The position numbers were made by a program, and so were the translations under genes. From Termitomyces sp. T153 (taxonomy: Eukaryota > Basidiomycota > Agaricomycetes > Agaricales > Lyophyllaceae), in assembly GCA_018296165.2 (NCBI GenBank), contig JACKQL020000005.1, forward strand, positions 372,001 through 436,000: a stretch of 64,000 nt of DNA. The letters are read 5' to 3'. The notes under the pieces were generated by a model, which did not search any database, was not told the origin of the DNA, and saw nothing but the letters and a program-made list of their open reading frames with translations. Numbering within the stretch: position 1 is the first letter of the stretch; each line of letters begins with the position of its first letter. Shown piece after piece: positions 1 to 11,577 of the stretch.

Positions 1-1253
1 CTTCCACTCCTTCAACCAATTCCCTGAAGCTCCAAGTAGAAATTGAGACAACAGACACCCAGCAGACCCAAAGTATGGTCACTCTGCTTGACAGTGGGGC
101 AACAGGCCTCTTCCTTGACACAGACTATGTGCAATGACACCACTTCACTACTTGCCCTCTTTCCTGTCCTATCCCCATGTACAATGTTGATGGCACTCTC
201 AATGAAGCTGGCTCTATTTGCTTCATGGTGGACCTGGTCCTCTGCTACAAAAACCACTCAGAGCAAGCTGCTTTTGCTGTCACTAGTTTGGGGTTCACCT
301 GGCTGCATGAGCACAATCCAGAGATTGACTAGACTAAGGATGAGGTGAAGATGAGTCATTGCCCCCATTGCTGCACTACCTGTGCAAAAGAGGCCTGTAA
401 GGAGCAGAGAGCCAAGATCTGTGAGCATGCTGCTGTGCATGCTTGTCATGCTGGGCATCTCCCTTATGCTGATCTTGACCTCCTGAGTCCCCCCCTTTTG
501 GCATTCCCTCAGAAAGAAGCCCTCTACAAGGATGTCTGAGGTGTTAGGTGTGAATCTCCAGAGGGAGAGGGAGATGAAGGAGAATGGACCAGTACTCTGG
601 ATGCAGACTCTCCAGATGAAACCATAGAGGTGAGTAATAGAATCTATGCTACAACCCTCTGCCCCCCTTCTACAGTAGCAGAGATTTGGGCCAGTCAGAC
701 CACTTCTCAACATCTGGCTGAGGCATTTGCAGCAAATTCACAGCCCAAGCCTTCCCATAGCACCATTCCCAATCACCTCTATGGCTTTGAGGATGTATTC
801 TCCAAGGCCTCCTTCAATTCACTTTCAGAGCACAAGCAGTGGAATCATGCAATTGAGCTGATAACAGATGCTGAGCCCTCCAGCTGCAAAGTTTATCTAC
901 TTGTGCCCCATGAGCAGGATGAGCTGGATGCTTTCCTGCAGGAGAATCTTAGCTCAAGACAAATATGACCCTCTAATGGCCTCCTCAGTCTTCTTTATTA
1001 AGAAGAAGGATGGGTCTCTTTATCTGGTTCAGGATTATTGTGTCCTGAATGTGATGACAGTGAAGAACTGCTGATCTTTGCCACTCATCTTAGATCTTGT
1101 CAACAATCTTTAAGGTGCATGCTACTTCACAAAGTTGGATGTCTGTTGGGGTTACAATAATGTATGCATCAAAGAAGGGGATGAGTAGAAGGCAGCATTC
1201 TGAACTAATCGCAGACTCTTTGAACCTCTGGTGATGTTCTTTGGCCTCACCAA

Positions 1254-1437
1254 TAGCCCAGCCACCTTCCAGACTATGATGAAAGACATTTTCCATAATA
1301 TGATTGTGGAAGGTGTTATCTGCATGTATCTTGATGATAACAGCCCTAAATAGCCCAGCCACCTTCCAGACTATGATGAATGACATTTTCCATGATCTGA
1401 TTGTGGAAGGTGTTGTCTGCATATATCTTAATGATAT
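1254..1437 (+). repeat. Direct duplication of the RT catalytic segment in E1
   Basis: Positions 1254-1340 and 1351-1437 are about 87 bp near-identical direct copies beginning TAGCCCAGCCACC and running through the YLDD coding segment, separated by 10 bp. The duplication adds a second catalytic motif and breaks the reading frame. Confidence 0.85.
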
Positions 1438-1651
1438 CCTCATCTACACAAAAACTCTGAAGGAGCATTGCCAGGTCACATGCATTGTCTTGGAATGCCT
1501 CTGCCAACACCAGCTCTATTTAAAGCCTGAGAAGTGCAAATTTGAACAGACTAAAGTGGAGTACCTGGGTTTGATCATTTTGCATGGAACAGCTGAGATG
1601 GACCCCATGAAAGTGGCAGGTATAGCAGAGTGGCCTAAGCCCAGGAACAAG

Positions 1652-2116
1652 AAGGAAGTTCAGGCCTTTCTTGGGTTTATCAATTTCTATTGGAGGTTCA
1701 TACAGAATTCCTCCCACCATGCACATCCCCTCTTTGACTTCACTGTCAAGGATACAGCATGGTGGTGGGAGCCCCCACAGCAAGCTGCCTTTAATGTCCT
1801 CAAGCAAGCTGTGACCTCAAAGCCAGTCCTCCTGTTTCCTGATGATGACTCTCTATTCTGTGTGGAAGCAGATAGCTCAGACTTTGCAAGGAAGTTCAGG
1901 CCTTTCTTGGGTTTGTCAATTTCTATCAGAGGTTCATACAGGATTTCTCCTACCATGCACATCCCCTCTTCAACCTCACAGTTAAAGATACAGCATGGCA
2001 GTGGGAGCCCCCACAGCAAGCTGCATTTAATGTCCTCAAGCAAGCTGTGACCTCAAAGCCAGTCCTCCTGTTTGCTGATGATGACTCTCTATTCTGTGTG
2101 AAAGCAAATAGCTCAG
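1652..2116 (+). repeat. Direct duplication of the RT/RNase H connection in E1
   Basis: Two copies of about 229 bp (1652-1879 and 1888-2116) both start AAGGAAGTTCAGGCC and end in the ATAGCTCAG segment. They differ by scattered transitions, so the duplication is old compared with the flanking decay or the copies diverged after it. Confidence 0.85.
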
Positions 2117-2780
2117 GTCTCTGTATCTGGCCAACTTTGACTTCTCATTGCACCACAAACCAGGACAGAGCATGAGCAAACCAGATGCACTGTCCAGGCA
2201 GGCTGACTATGGTACTGGAGCAGGAGATAACAACAACATTGTCCTCCTTAAGCCAGAGCTCTTTGCCATCCATGCACTAGAAGAGATTGTAGTTCAAGGG
2301 GATGAGGCAAACATCCTTAAGGACATCCAAAGAGGGAAATAAGAGGGTGCACAGGAGGATGCAGTTGCTCAGGCTGCACAGGCCCTACAAGCTTGATGAG
2401 CAAGTGGAGTCAAGTCAGTGCATATTCAGGTTATTTCCAGATCCAGAGGATCCAATCCCAGGCCATTGCCCTAAGCCACTCCCACCACCAGTCCTGGTCA
2501 ATGATGAGGAGGAGTATGAGGTGGAGGAAATCTTGGATAGTAGAGTATTCCCAGAGAAGTTGCAGTTCAAGGTGAAATGGAAAGGATATAGCATTGAGGA
2601 CATCTCTTAGTAACTACAGGCTAATGTTCATGCATCAGGCTTGGTCCAGGACTTCTACCATAGGCATCCCAATGCCCCAAAAGCTATTTGAGGCATCTAC
2701 CCTATTTCACCAGTCAACTAGGCAATTTGTGACTTCTTCTACCCAGTGTGTTGAGACACCACATCCTAGAGGGGGAGTGA

Positions 2781-3198
2781 TGTCAGGAGACATCCCACTT
2801 GTTTCCCCTTCTCCTTCTCCAGTTCTTGTCAGATTTCCCCCACTACAGTTTTCCTTTATTCTCCTTCCTTTTCCCTATCTATTGGTCCTAGTTTCAGCCC
2901 TCAGGCTGCACTAGTTCTCTGTCAATAATTCAGACAAGTGTGGCCCCTTTAAAACTGCCACCAGCTTATGTAACTGCTGACCAATTGCTGACACATCACT
3001 TTTGTCTTTTTTCTCTGTCATACTGTACAGTTGTTTCTCACACTTCTGAAGCAGGGAATCCCCAGACTTGTTCTCTTTGGATTTTTCTTTGCCAGGTGAG
3101 TAGTTATCTCAGTAGACACTGTACAGTAGTGAATAGACTTTGGATTTCCCTTTGCCACTTGTGTAATTGAGCCACAGCCTCCAGAGGTCACCCTTACA
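2781..3198 (+). repeat. E1 3' LTR (418 bp)
   Basis: The LTR starts TGTCAGGAGAC directly after a purine tract (AGAGGGGGAGTGA) that follows the chromodomain by about 150 bp. It ends CACCCTTACA, giving a TG...CA element. The 3' half matches, in reverse complement, the partial LTR at 3660-3808, which independently supports the 3' border. Confidence 0.78.
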
Positions 3199-3808
3199 GA
3201 AGGAGGAAATGTTCCCTGCCAGAGTGAGCACCATTATATGCATCTGGTAGTGCAGGGCATGGGATCCACAGCTATAGAGTCATTGGAGCTGTAAAGACAG
3301 TTGTAGATGCAGTCAGAGCTGGTTCTGCAGGCAGGGGAGGTGTGGGAGTAGGAGTTAGGCATTCAAGCAGTGCCTGGAGCAATTGGGAGATAAGATCCGT
3401 AGTTTGACAAAGGGTGGAGAGTTTGGTTGTGTGGTGGGTGAGAGATATTTGCATTAATTGCACCCGAGTTTCTAGGTGTAGCAGGCATGTCCAGGCTTTT
3501 TCCTGTGGGGCTGGGGCTTCCAAGGGTGTGTCTAGGTTGGCAAGCTGAGACATTGAACTCTGCAGTGCTCAATTCTGGTGGGGAAGCAACAGATAACAGC
3601 TTTGAGGTTCCTTGCAGCTATGTGGGGCTTCCAGACCAGTTTCAATAGACTTGTTCTGCTGTAAGGGCAACCTCTGGGGCAGCAGATTGGAGTCACACAG
3701 CTAGCAGAGGGGAATCCAAAGTCTATTAGCTAGTAGACAACAATACAATCAGTAACTAATTACCTAGCAGAGGGAAATCCAAAGAGAACAAGTCTAAGGA
3801 TCCCCACT
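3199..3808 (-). mobile_element. E2: 5' fragment of an E1-family gypsy element
   Basis: Read on the minus strand this is the 3' half of an LTR (3808 to 3660, ending GCCCTTACA), a leader (3659-3554) and the start of a gag-like ORF (3553 to 3272). The LTR part matches the E1 LTR, including the TAGACTTTGGATT segment. The fragment is cut at 3199 by the outer edge of the E1 LTR and at about 3809 by E3. The order suggests that E1 landed inside this copy. The rest would lie left of the window. Confidence 0.7.
3272..3553 (-). pseudogene. E2 gag N-terminal fragment
   Basis: A 93-codon open frame on the minus strand follows the LTR and leader of E2, the expected position of gag. It begins MSQLANLDTPLEAP and contains a leucine-rich, coiled-coil-like stretch typical of gag N-termini. 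No conserved capsid or zinc-knuckle motif is left. It is called gag from position only. Confidence 0.5.
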
Positions 3809-3810
3809 GC

Positions 3811-6800
3811 TCAGCATGGTGCATCAGTGGGCAGCAGAGGCATGGGAACTACTGTACAGAAAGCTGGAGCTAGTCCTAACCCTAGGACAATGATCAGTGA
3901 AGTAATACAGAGAGCAACACAGTTCTCCAGAGATCTCCATGGCTCTGGAACAAGCCCTGGAAATGTCAAACAAGCTGCAGAGACACTAGAACAGGTTGCC
4001 AAGGTTAGAAATGGAAGTCTCCTGACAGCTTCCATCAAAGAGCTAAAGCTTGATGGGTTTGTCAAGGTTGTTATGGCAGAGATCAAGCTGGTTGCTAATA
4101 AAGGTGCTGGAGATGCCACTGTTGACAAGAGCAGGGAGGACTGTTGGAGAGCCATTGAGCCAGAGATTGATGATGAATGATTGAGGGGGTTGTGACATTG
4201 AAGAGAACTGGTCTGGAGGTTGAGCTATCCTAGTCCAGGCAGAGGGTGAGACTGAGCCAGTTGATGCAGGAGTCAGTAGAGCAGAGCCATGAGAAACCTA
4301 AGACAACAGGAGTGGAGATGTGTAGCTTGGTAACTAGGAATTGGAGGTCCTGTTGTTGTTCATTGGTAAAGGTCACAGTTGTCTCCATGCAGTGTGTAAT
4401 GTCTTTGATGAAGGTGGGATTGCTGTTGAAGAGTTTGAGAAGGATTGGAGTGGGGAGGCATCAGAGGTGTTAGGAGGTGAATGCTGCCAAGTACTTGTTA
4501 ATAAAGTCATTGGTGGCACTGCTATTGACCAGGGTGGAGACAGATTTGACAGAGAAGGGGAGGGTAGTGTAGAGGAGGAGGATATGGGAGGTGTGGGAGG
4601 GGAGGTGTGCTGGGAGGTTGTCTGGAGAGAGTACTATTGTGCAGAGGAGTGCAGCTAGGGCAGAGAATATATCAGTATCTGATCTACAATCTAGTGTGTT
4701 TTCAAAACCTAAACTGCTGACTTGTTTTCCATAAACTGATAGTGGTAATCCTCTCCATTAATGGTCCATATGGCTCATCCTATCACCTAGCATTTAGGGC
4801 AACTACCAATGAAATGTCCCTGCTCAGCACATAGAATGCATGTGCCCTCCTTCTATCACTTCTTCTGAGTTTCCTCTGGCATATCAATTGAAGGCCTATT
4901 CTAAATCTTGTTTGTACATAGGGCCTCTTGATTGTTGGTGGAGTCTGGAGCATTGTTGAGGTCCTGGGAGTCATTGAAGTTGGTGTCCAGGGGTTCTGGA
5001 GTTTCATGGAGGTCAGCAGCATTGAGTTGGACAGATAGGTAGGGTCCTGAAGGTCAGTTGGTGCTGGGAGGTCCTTGGCCTTGGAAGAAGTGGGGCACAG
5101 GGTTGGCAGGATTGGTGGGAATTGAGGGTTAATTGCCATTGGTTGCTCTGGCCTGCCAGTTGGTGTTGCCAGAGGTGTTCCAGGCAGTCTGCAGTGCTGT
5201 GTTTTTGCTCTGATCTTCCCAGTAGTGTTAATCAACCTGTGTAACAAGCACTTTGTACCTGTCATATGTGGTTTGCTTGGGGACAAGGCAGAGGATGTCC
5301 TTGATGCATTGGGGAAGAGCATGGTAGAGGGCAAACTGGAGGGCATTGTAGTTCCATCCTATTTTCTAGGCCTCTTGTTTGAACCATATAATGAAGGTCA
5401 TGAAATGTTTGTTGTTGCACATTCAGAGATTGAAGAGGTTTTCCTCTACCTCTGCTACAGTGTCAAATACCCCAAACTTACTGGAGAAATCCTGGAAGAG
5501 AGCAAGCCAATTAGAGAGCATGAAGTTGTTGAGATTGAACCAGAGTAACACTATGTAGTGGTCAAAGGTGATGCCCTCTAAATATGATGCTACAGAGGCT
5601 AGTCATGAGCTTTTAAGCTAGAAAGTAATTGCCTCAAGCTTGAAAAATTGTAAGACATTGCATCAGGAAGATTCTCCATTTCTGGGAGTCACAGCCAGTG
5701 AAAGATTTGAGTTTCTGGATGTCAAGTTTGCCTTCTCAGGCCAGCATGTTGCAAGTATTGTCCTAGGTGTTTTGAGTCTGAAGCAGAGGTCTAGCACTAT
5801 AATAGTAGTAGTAGTTATTCCCATTGCCATGCTGAGAGGGAAAGTTGTCCATGGCTAGGCCCCATCTGCCTGGAGGTCTGCTGTTGGGAGGTCCAACACT
5901 GGAAGGTTAACCAGCATTTCCCAGGGGAGGGCCTAGGGCCCAGCAAGGTGGAGGGGGTCCTCTAGGGGTTGGTGGTCCAAGTAATTGTTAGTGGGGGGGT
6001 TGGGCAGTGGAAAACTGGTGGGGAACAAGAGGGGTTGTTGGGGAAGGGGTGTCAAGGTGCTCTGAGGCCTGTGGGTTGACACAGGGGAGCTGGAGCATTT
6101 TGGCAGGGCTAGAGGGCATTGCTATGGGGGGTGCAGAGGTCAAAATGGGGGAGTCTGTCTTGGAGAGGGCCATTACAAGGGGCAGGTTCTTTGCCAGGGT
6201 TTTCAGGCATGCTGGGGACAGAGTTTGCCTAGGGACAAGTGGAGAGGGCTAGGGTAGAGCAGTGAGTTGGTCAAAGAGTCCCCCAGCAGAGTTGAGGTTC
6301 CTCAGGATGTTAGATGTGGCATTGGGCTCTTCTTGCTGATGGGGAATGGGAGGCAGAGCTTTGCTTTGTGCTCCAGAGGGTTCCTCTCATTATATGTGGA
6401 AGGAGCAGGTGGAGTCTAGATGGTCTTCAAACTGATAGGGATTTGAGCTGGTGTGGATTTCTTCAACCTGGGTGTGGAGCTTGTTTCAGAGATTGATGTC
6501 AATTTCCAAGGTGCCTTGCATAGTTTTGGAGAGGTTTCTTTGCAGATAATGTTTGTGAAAGTCCAGGAGGTGATCTGCCCAAACCTCCAGAATTGCTGGG
6601 GCATTATGGTAATCTAAGCCAACAAGGGCATGTCTTGCAAACTCTGCAGAGGAGAAGCAGAGGGAACAGAGGACTTTGTCATGCTGTTGAACATAGGCTT
6701 TGACTTGTTGCTGTCTAGGAAAAGGAGGGATTCAAGCAGGAAATGATAATCAGGAAGGGGAATAGTTATCTGGTTGCTCTGGAGGAGTTGGGGCTACAGC

Positions 6801-7110
6801 AGGGATGGGATATGCATAGTAGTGAGCAGGTGAAAGGTAAGTGGGGTTGAGTGGTGCTGGGAGTGCTTCAGAAAATCCTCTGGGGTACATGTGGGGATAA
6901 TTGCCATCAGCAGAGAACATTGGGGGGCCATGCCAGTCTAGGGGTACTCCCTGGCTGATGGAGGGAGTGTAGAAGGCCTGGTTCAGGTCCAGGGTCCAGT
7001 GATAAGGAATGTAGTGATCTGTAGGTAGGCCTGAATAGAATGGGGCATACTGATTTTCAAGAGTTGTGATCAACCATAGACATTGGTTAAGTAGCCAGCA
7101 GGGTTGTAAG
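3811..7110 (-). pseudogene. E3 gag - tandem protease remnant
   Basis: The minus strand carries a gag resembling that of E4: an N-terminal Tyr/Pro-rich part (7073-6750), a run of about five Tyr codons (near 5810), and a knuckle CX2CX4HX4C-like segment near 4830-4790. Two retropepsin-like segments follow, one around 4540-4250 (LVNSSATNDF...) and one around 4110-3990 (LVNSGISSTF...). Both have Asn where the catalytic Asp is expected. Stops and frameshifts occur throughout. An overlapping second frame over the gag C-terminus stays open in both E3 and E4, which I attribute to proline-rich composition. Confidence 0.72.
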
Positions 7111-7161
7111 TGGGGTTATACACAGACATCAAGAACAGGGTAAGGTGGAGTATTGATATTA

Positions 7162-8203
7162 TGTCAGGTTCTGCTCACCATAGGGGCTCAGCTTAACTGG
7201 GCAAGTCCTTACTAGGCAGATGCAATGTTCTGTGCTTATAAACTAACATTCCAGGAATGGCACAGACTTCAGATACTTGTCAGGGGAAGGTAAGGGAAGC
7301 AGTCCGAGCAAGTCCAGGATGGTCTGGAGAAGTCTAAGACCAAGTATATTAAACATTGGGCTTGGATGGGCATCAGGTACAAGTCTGTAAGTGAGTGTAT
7401 GGGCTGCAGAGTAAGTGGAGGCTTTGTGAGCAATGGGGGCAGAGCCAGAGTTCGAGGGGGATCAATCAAGAGTGATGGGTTCCAGAGCTGAGCATAGAGT
7501 GAGGTCCAGAGTTGTCATAGGAATGTTTGAAGTGTCATAGCATGTGTGCAGAGTTCATAATGGTGTCAGAGTTGAAAGGAACTTAGGAATGATGAGGAAA
7601 CAGAGACAGATGAGATGAGACAAAGTTGAGACAAGACAGAACTGAGAAAGGAATAGATTCAAGGCTCAAAATAGAATAGAGGTGAGACCAAGAAACATAA
7701 CAGAGAAGAAACACAAAACATAGGAAACCAAGTAAAGCAATATCAAGACTAAGGTAATGCATGCTACCCTATGCCTTATATACTAACTACTGGACTTTCT
7801 CCAGTGGTTAGGTGTGTGATGATGGGCTTGTCAGGGCCACACAGAGTCAACAGGTGTTGGCTCTAATTGGATGGCAGGCTGTGGTGATATCCTGATGGGA
7901 TCTGATGGAAGTGTGGTCCACCCCATAGTTGTCAGGGAGTTCTGGAGCAGTCACATGGGGTGTGGGGGTGAGTTAGTGACATGTACCTGGATCAGAAGAG
8001 ATGTTGGAGGGGTCTGGGAGTTTGGAAAGGGAAAGGGAAATGATGGGATCTGCAGGGGATGTGTCAGGGTTTGCTGAGGGAGCATTGGAGTTAGCCAAGG
8101 TGGGTGCCATGAATGAACAATGGTCAGAGTGAGTCTGGGAGGAACCCCAGGGAAGTGGGTGGCTTGGAGGAGAGGGTTGGGGGTCTGGGAGTTGGTTGTG
8201 ACA
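7162..8203 (-). repeat. E3 5' LTR (1,042 bp)
   Basis: On the minus strand it begins TGTCACAACCAACTCCC at 8203 and ends AACCTGACA at 7162, matching the termini of the 999 bp E4 LTR (TGTCACGACCTGCTCCC ... AACCTGACA). Internal text is colinear with E4, with CpG replaced by TpG/CpA and a few indels. Confidence 0.78.
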
Positions 8204-8940
8204 AGCAGGCACAAAAGGTGCCCATGGAAGTGTTTTTTGTCTATCTGTGAGTTTATTCAGAGGATACAAGGATTATCACAAGGATGAGAATAGTCAACTG
8301 TGATGTGCATCTTGCCTGGAGTGCACTCAATAACATTCAGAGGAGCTGTCTTGTAGTGACTTAGCAGTCATTCTATTAAGTTGGGGGCTATCTCTCAGAG
8401 ACATGGAGTGTCCAGCAGATCTCCTGTTACTCTCTCAATCTATATGTAGTTAACCCAGTAGTGTCACAAGATGCAGCAGCACCTTACTTCATACTTTGTA
8501 GACAGAATCACAACTGGTTCTGACTTACAAAGTGTGAACTATAACCTGTGCAAGGCATAATAGAAATATTACAATAAAATAACAAAGGTTCTACAATAAC
8601 CATTACACCAACAGGACAACTAAAACATTATAAGCCAAAGACAATACATACCATGAGAAATATCTGTCTACTGCTCCCACAGGTTAGCTGGTTAGCTGGT
8701 TAGAGTTACTAAGGTTAGCAGTTAAGTTTTGTTAAGTTTGTGGGTAATGTTTGGTTAAGGTTTAGGACAGTATATCCTCTAAGGGGAGCTTGCTCCCCTT
8801 ACTCAGAGTGTCCTCTGCTTTTTGTTGTAATCATGCATTCCAGACATTATGTGTAATGTGTTATGTACTATGTGTAATGCATTTACAACTGATTACACAG
8901 AAAAATGCATCATGTACTATGTCTAATTAGACACAATGAT
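8204..8940. other. CpG-poor intergenic stretch with small hairpins
   Basis: I see no convincing coding region, although it may hold decayed upstream exons of the MFS gene at 8941. It contains a perfect 9 bp hairpin with a 2 nt loop (AAGGGGAGC-TT-GCTCCCCTT, 8781-8800), a short GGTTAGCT direct repeat near 8685-8705, and a larger hairpin at 8906-8943 (TGCATCAT ... ATGATGCA) centred on TGTCTAATTAGACA. Confidence 0.5.
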
Positions 8941-9076
8941 GCATCAACTTGACTGCATTGGCTGCCTATAAACTATCTGTTAGTACTGTCAAACCTCAGG
9001 CTCATCTAGTCTCTTATTGTGATTGTATAGACCAATCTGGATCCAAGCCATTCAAGATGCCAGCTCTGTCACAGTG
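8941..9076 (+). pseudogene. MFS transporter gene, fragment left of E4
   Basis: A probable exon end (...ATAAACTATCT, to 8978), a 52 nt intron (8979-9030, GTTAGT...TATAG) and the next exon join to give INYLPIWIQAIQDASSVTV. This resembles the helix-loop region of fungal drug:H+ antiporter-type MFS proteins (YYLPIWFQA-QG-S). The frame continues, without loss, across the E4 insertion into the segment at 21026. Upstream exons were not recognised. The surrounding CpG depletion and later frame breaks suggest it was already decaying. Confidence 0.68.
9072..9076 (+). repeat. E4 target-site duplication, left copy (CAGTG)
   Basis: The 5 bp CAGTG immediately precede TGTCACGACC, the first bases of the 5' LTR. 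The same 5 bp follow the 3' LTR at 21026-21030. Confidence 0.92.
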
Positions 9077-10075
9077 TGTCACGACCTGCTCCCTAGACAC
9101 TGCTCCCAACCCCTCCCGATTTCCCATCTAACTCCCCTGAACCCCGCCCACACTTTTGCGCCCACACTGGACAACTCTGACGCTTCTCTGGCAAACCCCG
9201 ATGGCAACTCCAACTCCCTCTCCGTAGCCATCAACACTCCTCCTGAAACCTTCCCCCACTGTTCCTGGCCATGTCATACGTCCCCGACCCCCTACCCTAG
9301 TTTACCCGACCCGTCCCGGAGTATCACAATGTCCCTGGAGCGGCCGCGCCCCCAACTGATCCCATCAGAATACCGCCGTGGCCTGACCTTGGATTGTACC
9401 CGACACCCATCAACTCCGCACAGCTCCGTCGACCCCCGCCACCATATCCACCACCCTTCGAGGTACCCAGTAGTTGGTATATAAGTCGTAGAATAACTCC
9501 TTGAACTTTAGTCTTGATATTACATTTACTGGTTTCCTATGTTTCGTCTCTCGTCTCGTCTCTATTCCTGTTTTTAAGTTTCGAATCTATCTTTTTTCCT
9601 CAGTCTCGTCTCGTCTCCGTCTTGTCTTGACTGTACATATTTCCTTTGTTCTTCTAAGTTCCCCTTGCTCCCTACGTCAGTACAAACTCCGCGCACGCGC
9701 CATGACCTGAACATTCTTACGACAACTCTGACCCTTGCTACCTGCTCAGCCCCAGAACCCATCAAGCCCTGGTAATCCCCTATCCAGCTCCGACCCCGCC
9801 CCCATCACCCGAGAAGCCTCCACTTACCCCGCAATCTATTTGCGCACCCACGAACTAGCCCTGACACCCGCCCTGGGTCAACGACCAGTACTTTTGGTCT
9901 TAGACTCCTCCGGACCATTCAGGACTTACTCGGGCCGCTTTCCCTAGGGACCCCCTCACAAGCTTTCCCCACCTCCGCTCCAACTCCGGACGCCTGGTTA
10001 TAAGCGCAGGACATCACGTCCACCTAGTAAGGACTCACCAGTGTACTGAGCCCCCGTTGTCAGCGGAACCTGACA
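9077..10075 (+). repeat. E4 5' LTR (999 bp)
   Basis: It starts TGTCACGACC and ends CGGAACCTGACA. A TATA box lies at 9478-9485 (TATATAAG). A pyrimidine-rich stretch with TCGTCTCGTCTC repeats (9545-9620) follows and probably marks the R/U5 part. It is the same length as the 3' LTR, with no indels. Confidence 0.95.
9478..9485 (+). promoter_or_regulatory. TATA box of the E4 5' LTR
   Basis: TATATAAG occurs about 400 bp into the LTR. The identical box is in the 3' LTR at 20428-20435. It would drive the genomic RNA of E4. Confidence 0.7.
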
Positions 10076-10092
10076 TAATATCAAGACTCCCC
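10076..10092 (+). other. E4 putative primer-binding region (non-canonical)
   Basis: The sequence right after the LTR is TAATATCAAGACTCC. The corresponding position in E3 (minus strand from 7161) is TAATATCAATACTCC. The position fits a primer-binding site, but it does not begin TGG as expected for pairing with a tRNA 3' CCA end. Confidence 0.5.
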
Positions 10093-10107
10093 CTTACCCC
10101 GTTCTCA

Positions 10108-11535
10108 ATGTCTGCATTTAACCCCACGTACAACCCTGTTGGTTACCCAACCGACACCTACGGCTGGCCCCTACTGGAAAATTCCTATGCCCCATTCTAC
10201 CCGGGTCCCTTTGCGGACCAATACATGCCCCATCACTGGACCCCTGACCCCAACCAGGCATTCTACGCCCCCTCCATCAGCTAGGGAATACTCCCGGGCT
10301 GGCGCCGCCCTCCTGCATTCCACGCCAATGGCAATAACCCCCGTATCAACCCCAGAGGATACTCCACAGCACCCCCCAACCCCGCCTACCTCCCCCCCGC
10401 CCACCTCCCCCCCGCCCATTACTATGCATACCCAATCCCTGCTGCAGCCCCAGTCCCTCCGGAGGCCACGGATAACTATTCCCCCCCCCACCCACCGTTC
10501 GCCGCTCAAACCCCTCCTTCTCCTAGGCAGCAAAGGGTCGAAGCCTACGCCCAGCAATGCTACGAAGTCCTCCGCTTCCTCTGCCTGTCCCCTGCGGAAT
10601 TTGCAAGGCGTACCCGCACCCTCCTCACCAACCTAGGCTACCCCAACGCCTCCGCAACTCCGGAGGTCTGGTCGGATCAACTCCTTGACTTCCACAAACG
10701 CTACCTGCAAGGGAACCTCCCGGAGAATACGCAAGGCACCCTGGGCATTGACAACAACTTACGGAACAAGCTCCGCACCTTGGTCGAAGAAATCCACACT
10801 AGCCTGAACCCCCACCCCTTTGAAGACCCTCTGGATCCCACCCGCTCCTTCCACATGCAATGCAAGGGACCCATCGGGACACAAAATGAAGCCCCATCTT
10901 CCATTCCCCATCAGCAGGAAGAACTCAACGCGGCCTCTAGCATTTTGAGGAACCTCAACCCCGCGGGGGGGTTGTTTGACCAACCCGCCGCCCACACCTT
11001 GGCTCTCTCCGCCCGGCCCTGGGCCAGCTCCGTGCCCAGCACCTTCCGAACCTGGGACCAACCCGCTGCCCCCGAACTCCATTCCCAATGACTGCCCCTA
11101 CGCGTCGATGACAACAACAGGACCCTCTCCTATATCAATGAGCCGGGCAACCCTGCTGACGAACACGCCCCGCGCAACAGGCCTCAACAAGACCGACCCC
11201 CCCACTTCGATCTCCGCGCCCCTCATATCAATGCCCCTCCGCCCCATCCCAATGCCCCAGTTCCCCCGCGACAGCCCATGGGCCCCGGAGCACCCCGACC
11301 CCCTTTTTCCGCCAACCCCTCTCATCCCCCACCCGTCCCGATGCCTAATCCCCCCACCAACGCCAACTATTTTGGACCCCCGACCCCCGGAGGACCCCCT
11401 CCCCCTCAATGGGCCCCAGGACCCACCCCGGGTAGCGTGGGTCAAAACCCCGGTGGAGGACCACCCAATGGCAGACCCCTGGGAGGATGGGGCCCAGCAA
11501 TGGACAACTTTCCCCCCCAGCGCGGAAACAGAAAT

Positions 11536-11577
<42 letters not shown>

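Larger units (their letters stand above)
75..2750 (+). pseudogene. E1 pol remnant (protease, RT, RNase H tail, chromodomain)
   Basis: The protease starts near 75 with the active-site triplet Asp-Ser-Gly (codons from position 90) inside LLDSGATG. RT parts lie at about 780-1090 (KKKDGSLYLVQDY) and 1140-1600. The catalytic YLDD survives in the first duplicated copy (about 1327), while the second copy (about 1425) reads YLND. The FLGF-NFYWRF motif of the connection region is at about 1670. The RNase H tail ends with KPDALSRQ near 2180-2200. The chromodomain core ([21 protein letters not shown]) lies at 2510-2600. There are many stops, and the whole integrase is absent. It is certainly non-functional. 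Confidence 0.85.
1..3198 (+). mobile_element. E1: Ty3/gypsy chromovirus remnant, 3' part with 3' LTR
   Basis: The left end lies outside the window. What remains runs in the order retropepsin, reverse transcriptase, RNase H tail, chromodomain, polypurine tract (2768-2780) and 3' LTR (2781-3198). The reading frame is broken repeatedly and CpG is nearly absent, as in old methylated repeats. The integrase is missing: the RNase H tail (about 2150-2340) runs within about 150 bp into the chromodomain (about 2500-2610). Two internal tandem duplications, at 1254-1437 and 1652-2116, further break pol. The LTR family is also present, in inverse orientation, immediately downstream in E2. Confidence 0.88.
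3811..8203 (-). mobile_element. E3: 5' part of a gypsy element related to E4, CpG-depleted
   Basis: On the minus strand: LTR (8203 to 7162), primer-binding region, gag, zinc knuckle and both protease-like domains, then truncated at 3811. Gag, the Tyr-codon tract, the knuckle and both protease segments align with E4 in the same order. RT, RNase H, integrase and chromodomain are missing. Almost every CpG present in E4 is TpG or CpA here. Beyond the LTR the flank is AGCAG (8204-8208), but the other end is lost, so no target duplication can be tested. Confidence 0.8.

Noticed and set aside
3811..4180. Both open frames at 3811-4180 as host genes
   Set aside because: The DNA aligns on the minus strand with the second protease segment of E4; these frames are artefacts of decayed retroelement sequence.
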